The position numbers and the translations under genes were made by a program. Positions 60,272-64,000 of a stretch of 64,000 nt of DNA are shown here, in pieces. Under the pieces are notes generated by a model that had not been told where the DNA came from, made no database searches, and saw only the letters and a program-made list of their open reading frames with translations. Each line of letters begins with the position of its first letter. The stretch's first letter is position 1. This DNA is from Cytobacillus firmus (GTDB lineage: Bacteria; Bacillota; Bacilli; Bacillales; Cytobacillaceae): positions 3,979,501-4,043,500 of the forward strand of contig NZ_CP086235.1 of assembly GCF_023612095.1 (NCBI RefSeq), in the 5' to 3' direction.

Positions 60272-60385
60272 CAAAAAAGTCTATTTTAGTTAATGTTAAA
60301 AACATAATCACAGGGCATAGCCTCATAAAAAGGATGCAAACTAAAAACGCAGATAATTTCATGGGTTTTAAGGAGGTGAAATATC

Positions 60386-60517
60386 ATGGAAAAGAATAAG
60401 AAAAGCCGTTCAGAACATAAAAATAATGCACTTCCGAAAGATCCGGAATTCATGGATGACAGAGAGAATGGTCTCGAAAGAATCGCTTTAAAAGCCCAAA
60501 GAGACCATACTAAGTAA
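60386..60517 (+). CDS. 43-residue hydrophilic protein
   Basis: ATG after AAGGAGGTGAAATATC, a very strong site. Product MEKNKKSRSEHKNNALPKDP, then EFMDDRENGLERIALKAQRD. Lys/Asn-rich and disordered-looking, with an ALPKDPEF stretch like small YfhD-type spore proteins; that resemblance is weak. Terminator directly after. Confidence 0.65.
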   Translation: MEKNKKSRSEHKNNALPKDPEFMDDRENGLERIALKAQRDHTK

Positions 60518-60524
60518 GCCATAC

Positions 60525-60543
60525 GGGACAGTTAAACTGTCCC
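60525..60543. terminator. Terminator-like GGGACA palindrome
   Basis: GGGACAGTT-A-AACTGTCCC, a perfect 9-bp stem just after the 43-residue gene; also the shortest relative of the GGGACA repeats. Confidence 0.6.
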
Positions 60544-60902
60544 TATTTCCTCCTATCCTGTCGGCCAAAATGCATGTGGAATACTTTTTGCGGGGTAATA
60601 TCCTCTTCTATATTGTCTATGAATGGCTTCTTAACCTCATCCATAAGGAGCCTCTCCAGTTCTATGAGCCTTTTAGGTCCGAATCCTGTTAATTTTTCGA
60701 TGATAATCACCTTAAACACTTCATATTGCTTATACATTCGAATGCTTCCATAACCAGTTCTTTTCGTTTTTCCTATGGTAAAATCAAATTCATATTTCTG
60801 TTCAATATAGGAGGAAACCTCTGGAAGTCCCAAGTTCTCGTATAAAGACGGAAATTGATGATGGACAGGAGGATCGGTAAACCGTATGGAATCAATGTGC
60901 AT
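60543..60902 (-). CDS. Hypothetical cytoplasmic protein
   Basis: 119 residues, basic, no helix or signal. Contains GKTKRTGYGSIRMYKQYEVF and IIIEKLTGFGPKRLIELERL, which could be a helix-hairpin-helix-like element (TGFGPKR). No family recognised. Weak ribosome binding site. Confidence 0.55.
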   Translation of the reverse strand: MHIDSIRFTDPPVHHQFPSLYENLGLPEVSSYIEQKYEFDFTIGKTKRTGYGSIRMYKQYEVFKVIIIEKLTGFGPKRLIELERLLMDEVKKPFIDNIEEDITPQKVFHMHFGRQDRRK

Positions 60903-61028
60903 AACCCCTCTCCTCTCAGTGTTTACATTAATTATCTCCCATTAGGAGCGGATTAACGCGGGATTATTTTTCCCGGCATGGGCTGATAAACTTCATGTGA
61001 TTCAAGTTGAAACAAAGGAGTTTTTAAT

Positions 61029-61404
61029 ATGATCAATAAATTTGGCAAAGTCACAGTATACGTTGAGAACAGGAGCAGGCAAAAGACTTTTGGCTGAATA
61101 AAATGGGGTTTGTGCTCAAGTTCGAGCCGCCTATGGGCCCAAATACATCCTGGATTGAAGTTGGACCAAGCGATGATGAGATTACGACTCTGGTACTTTA
61201 TTGAAAGGCTGCGATGGAACAGCAAAACCCGTCTGCTGTTGCCCACCAATCCATCCTATTCAGCACAAATGCTATTGAAGCTGCCTATGAACAAATGAAA
61301 CAGAATGGCGTGGAAGTTGAGATATGCTAAATATGCCTTTTGGAACCATGTTTCCGTTTAAAGACCAGGATGGGAATAGCTACTTATTTAGAGAGGATAA
61401 GTAA
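61029..61404 (+). pseudogene. VOC (glyoxalase/bleomycin-resistance) family, decayed
   Basis: Starts well (AAAGGAG, MINKFGKVTVYVEN) but needs at least three corrections: a one-base slip before EQAKDFWLNKMGFVLKFEPP, an in-frame TGA after TTLVLY, and another slip before LNMPFGTMFPFKDQDGNSYL. Several lesions of different kinds indicate a genuine pseudogene, not a single read error. Confidence 0.85.
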
Positions 61405-61449
61405 TTACTAAAAGGCCAGTCTTTGAAATGGTAGAGGACAGGTCTTTTT

Positions 61450-61953
61450 TTAGCCTTCAAATGCTTTCTTTAAAGTCTCCAAATCAATCTTAGATTCCAT
61501 TTGAAGCAATGCCTTCATTACCCTCTCGCTTTTTTCAGAATCAGGGCTGCTGATCATTTCCCCTAACTCTGCAGGTACAACCTGCCAGGAAACACCAAAC
61601 CTATCTTTAAGCCAGCCGCAATTCTGTGCCTTCTCGTCCCCGCCTTCACTGAGCTTTTCCCAATAGTAGTCAATTTCTTCTTGATTCTCACAATTGACAA
61701 TTAAAGAAATAGCCTCATTAAACTTAAATTGTTGCCCGCCATTCAGTGCAGCAAACTCCTGTCCCTCCAGCTGAAACTTCACTGTCATAACCTTTCCCTC
61801 TGTCACGCCGCTATGTTCGTGCCTTTCATTTCCATAGCGGGTAATCTGGATGACAGCTGAGTTCTTAAAAATCGAAGTATAAAAGTTTGCCGCCTCTTCA
61901 GCTTCTGTGTTGAACCATAAATTTGGGGTGATTTTTTGGATTTTATGTTCCAT
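61450..61953 (-). CDS. VOC family protein (PhnB-like)
   Basis: 167 residues: [60 protein letters not shown], and [20 protein letters not shown], all standard for the PhnB/3-dmu-9_3-mt group. Its role in phosphonate metabolism or otherwise is unproven. Weak terminator-like pairing at about 61415-61445. Confidence 0.9.
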   Translation of the reverse strand: MEHKIQKITPNLWFNTEAEEAANFYTSIFKNSAVIQITRYGNERHEHSGVTEGKVMTVKFQLEGQEFAALNGGQQFKFNEAISLIVNCENQEEIDYYWEKLSEGGDEKAQNCGWLKDRFGVSWQVVPAELGEMISSPDSEKSERVMKALLQMESKIDLETLKKAFEG

Positions 61954-62041
61954 GCTATCAACTCCTGCTTATATATTGTCCTCTCTTCCATTTTAGCCTA
62001 TTTTTCATTTTTATATTGATGAATTCCTATTAATCAATAAA

Positions 62042-62064
62042 GCCTGCCGCGCTCAGCGGCAGGC
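62042..62064 (-). terminator. Terminator of the thi operon
   Basis: GCCTGCCGC and GCGGCAGGC form a perfect 9-bp stem, then TTTATT on the minus strand. Confidence 0.88.
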
Positions 62065-62072
62065 ACAGCTCT

Positions 62073-63092
62073 TTATCCCAGAAAACGATGATACAGGTTC
62101 TTTGCCTGCAGAATGTCATTTACCCCGTGCACCAGCACTCTTCCATCCTTAAATACAACCACTCTGGCTTCATCAACCGAAAATGAGAGTAAATAGGGGT
62201 TTTCCTCTATACTTATTCCTTGAGCTGCCAGGGATTTTTCCAAATACGCAACATCTACAGCGTGGAGGGCTGACGGCCGGATTTGAACGGTATCCCTTCC
62301 GCAAAGCAGAGCTGTTTTTGTCTGGTTTCTATAGTCCAGGAATGGATAAACTGGATCCGTGCCGCATGATTCACACTGCGGATTCTTTAAGGAAGAAACT
62401 TTAACAGAACTGAATTGATTTCTCCATATATCAAAAGAAACAAGTGTCCCGCGTAAGGAATCAAAGTCTTCTGCCAATATCTTTAATGCTTCAGCTGACT
62501 GTTGAGCCGCAACCATTTGAATCGCTGGCTGAATCACACCAGCGATATCGCAAGTGGCTCCTCCCAATGGCAATTTGTCCATCAGGCAATGCAGGCAGGG
62601 TGACTCCCCAGGGAGAATGGTATAGCTTAAACCATAGCTCCCCACACAGCCGCCATATATCCAGGGGATCCGGAATTTTTGAGAAATATCATTGATCAGG
62701 AAGCGAATGTCAAAATTATCTGTTGAGTCAATGATTAAATCAACACCTTTTATCAGCTCTTCCAGTTCCTGTATACCTACATCCATAATGCGCGGGTTAA
62801 TTTTCACCTCTGAATTGATGGATTTCAGGCGTTTAGCTGCTGCGATCGCTTTGGGCACTTTTCGGATTGCATCTTCTTCACAATATAGCTGCTGGCGCTG
62901 CAGGTTACTCCACTCCACATAATCCCGATCGGCAATGGTTAATTGGCCGATGCCTGCCCTGGTGAGCGTTTCTGCATTTGTCGCCCCTAACGCACCAGCT
63001 CCTATAATCAAGGCGTGTTTTTTCATTAGCTTTAGCTGTCCGTCTTTACCAATCGGAGTAAATAACATTTGGCGGGAGTATCGTTCCTTCAA
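62073..63092 (-). CDS. thiF: Thiamine biosynthesis adenylyltransferase ThiF
   Basis: 339 residues: E1/MoeB fold with [20 protein letters not shown], nucleotide loop [36 protein letters not shown], and the structural zinc motif pairs CLHC and CESC. It activates the ThiS C-terminal glycine by adenylylation for sulfur transfer. The C-terminal ~80 residues include a rhodanese-less extension ([20 protein letters not shown]). Overlaps thiG by 4 bases. Confidence 0.93.
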   Translation of the reverse strand: MKERYSRQMLFTPIGKDGQLKLMKKHALIIGAGALGATNAETLTRAGIGQLTIADRDYVEWSNLQRQQLYCEEDAIRKVPKAIAAAKRLKSINSEVKINPRIMDVGIQELEELIKGVDLIIDSTDNFDIRFLINDISQKFRIPWIYGGCVGSYGLSYTILPGESPCLHCLMDKLPLGGATCDIAGVIQPAIQMVAAQQSAEALKILAEDFDSLRGTLVSFDIWRNQFSSVKVSSLKNPQCESCGTDPVYPFLDYRNQTKTALLCGRDTVQIRPSALHAVDVAYLEKSLAAQGISIEENPYLLSFSVDEARVVVFKDGRVLVHGVNDILQAKNLYHRFLG

Positions 63093-63856
63093 CTAAAGAC
63101 CGTTCCTTCCTCCGGACTGCTTGCTGTTGCATAACGTTTTTTGGGCATCCGTCCTGCTTCATATCCCAGCCTGCCTGCTTCAATAGCGAGTTTCATAGCT
63201 TTTGCCATTTTGACAGGATCATCTGCAGAGGAGACAGCCGTATTTAATAACACTCCATCTGCCCCCAGCTCCATTGCCAATGCCGCATCTGCCGGGCTCC
63301 CAATTCCAGCATCCACAATAATCGGCACAGCAGCCTGCTCTGTAATAAATTGAAGATTATTAGGATTAATAATTCCCTGCCCTGACCCGATTGGCGAAGC
63401 ACATGGCATAACCGCATGACAGCCTAGTTCTTCAAGCTTTCGGGCAAGGACGACATCATCAGAAGTATAGGGAAGAACGATAAATCCCTCATCTAATAGT
63501 ATCTCCGCTGCTCTTATGGTTTCGATTGGATCTGGAAGAAGTGTTTTGCTGCATCCAATCACCTCAACCTTAATCATGTCACAGAGCCCCGAAGCTCTGG
63601 ATAACCTTGCTATTCGCACAGCCTCCTCAGCCGTACTCGCCCCTGCCGTATTAGGGAGTAATTTATATTTCTTTAAATCCAGCTTTTCTAAAAAGTTGGG
63701 CTGATTTGCTTCAAAAATGTTCATACGGCGTACGGCAAACGTAAGCACTTCTGTTTCTGAAGCTTCTACAGCTTCCTTTTGCACATCAAAGTTTGGATAT
63801 TTTCCGGTTCCAAGCAGCAGCCGGGAGCTAAATTCATATGGTCCAATTTTCAACAA
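63089..63856 (-). CDS. thiG: Thiazole synthase ThiG
   Basis: 255 residues from TTG 63856. TIM barrel: [20 protein letters not shown], catalytic Lys region DMIKVEVIG, and [20 protein letters not shown]. It builds the thiazole phosphate from ThiS thiocarboxylate, deoxyxylulose-5-P and dehydroglycine. Two bases separate it from thiS; the GGAGG site lies in the thiS 3' end. Confidence 0.95.
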   Translation of the reverse strand: MLKIGPYEFSSRLLLGTGKYPNFDVQKEAVEASETEVLTFAVRRMNIFEANQPNFLEKLDLKKYKLLPNTAGASTAEEAVRIARLSRASGLCDMIKVEVIGCSKTLLPDPIETIRAAEILLDEGFIVLPYTSDDVVLARKLEELGCHAVMPCASPIGSGQGIINPNNLQFITEQAAVPIIVDAGIGSPADAALAMELGADGVLLNTAVSSADDPVKMAKAMKLAIEAGRLGYEAGRMPKKRYATASSPEEGTVFS

Positions 63857-63857
63857 A

Positions 63858-64000
63858 TCATCCGCCTCCTACAAAATGTACAATTTCGATTCGATCTCCA
63901 TCTGACAAAATCGTTTCAGCATACACGGATTTGTCCAAAATATGCTGGTTTATCTCGACAATCACTACCTTTTTCTCCAGCTGAAAGTGTTGAAGCAAAA
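63858..64000 (-). CDS. thiS: Sulfur carrier protein ThiS (partial)
   Basis: C-terminal 46 residues; the start is beyond the window. It reads [20 protein letters not shown], then [19 protein letters not shown], with the required terminal Gly-Gly. Order thiS-thiG-thiF matches B. subtilis; thiO would lie outside the window. Confidence 0.9.
   Translation of the reverse strand, partial: LLQHFQLEKKVVIVEINQHILDKSVYAETILSDGDRIEIVHFVGGG

Overview
The window looks like a piece of the chromosome of a low-GC, endospore-forming Bacillaceae member, plausibly of the Cytobacillus/Mesobacillus/'Bacillus firmus' type. Evidence: strong GGAGG-type ribosome binding sites, a CwlJ-type spore hydrolase, ChaB, IDEAL, YusW, DUF1540, DUF3953 and DUF2812 proteins, a yknWXYZ operon behind an ECF/SigW promoter, an Spx protein with an Rrf2 regulator, and thiSGF. 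The species cannot be fixed from sequence alone. I see no rRNA, tRNA, CRISPR array, integrase or intact insertion sequence.

Layout. 0.1-7.6 kb: DUF1284 protein, sensor diguanylate cyclase, cdd, a 3 x 52 bp tandem repeat, a cRec protein, sugar O-acetyltransferase, AlkD-like protein and a DHA3-type MFS pump. The pump sits behind a 14-codon leader with an Arg-Leu-Arg motif and an intrinsic terminator. 7.9-17.2 kb: one long minus-strand sugar operon, read chvE, mmsA, mmsB, then a binding-protein sensor, histidine kinase and AraC-type response regulator, then a second binding protein, headed by a promoter with a perfect cre site. 17.4-20.5 kb: MCP remnant, TerC protein, erythromycin-esterase-like protein, two decayed SMR genes. 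20.5-23.9 kb: RpiR regulator, nanE and a PTS EIICB with promoter and cre site. 24-34 kb: small membrane proteins, GNAT, SRPBCC, ChaB, Lrp/EamA pair, cwlJ, and a PadR-DUF2812-M50 operon behind a 20+20 bp dyad. 34-39 kb: IDEAL protein, Rrf2 (SaiR-like) and Spx with three matching operators, GNAT, and a LytTR-DUF3021-ABC operon. 39-47.7 kb: VanZ, serine hydrolase, YusW lipoprotein, second AlkD-like protein, and a run of small membrane and secreted proteins. 47.8-49.4 kb: MarR-nitroreductase-monooxygenase operon. 49.4-53.6 kb: small proteins, a GNAT gene behind a leader ORF with alternative hairpins, DUF1540, an EAL protein. 53.6-60.2 kb: yknWXYZ, a frameshifted polysaccharide deacetylase, a class-A beta-lactamase-like protein. 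60.3-64 kb: VOC genes (one dead) and thiF-thiG-thiS, cut by the window edge.

Themes. (1) Antibiotic- or stress-sensing RNA leaders: one predicted transcriptional attenuator (ErmDL-like leader before an efflux pump) and one predicted translational attenuator (before a BltD-like acetyltransferase). (2) Envelope stress: four sites matching TGAAAC-N16-CGTA, two of them in front of undescribed small membrane proteins. (3) Carbon control: two perfect cre sites on two sugar-uptake operons. (4) Decay or sequence quality: three genes each appear to lack a single G in a G-rich run, while the SMR pair, an MCP and a VOC gene carry nonsense mutations, truncation or several lesions. Many microproteins too short for routine gene callers are listed.
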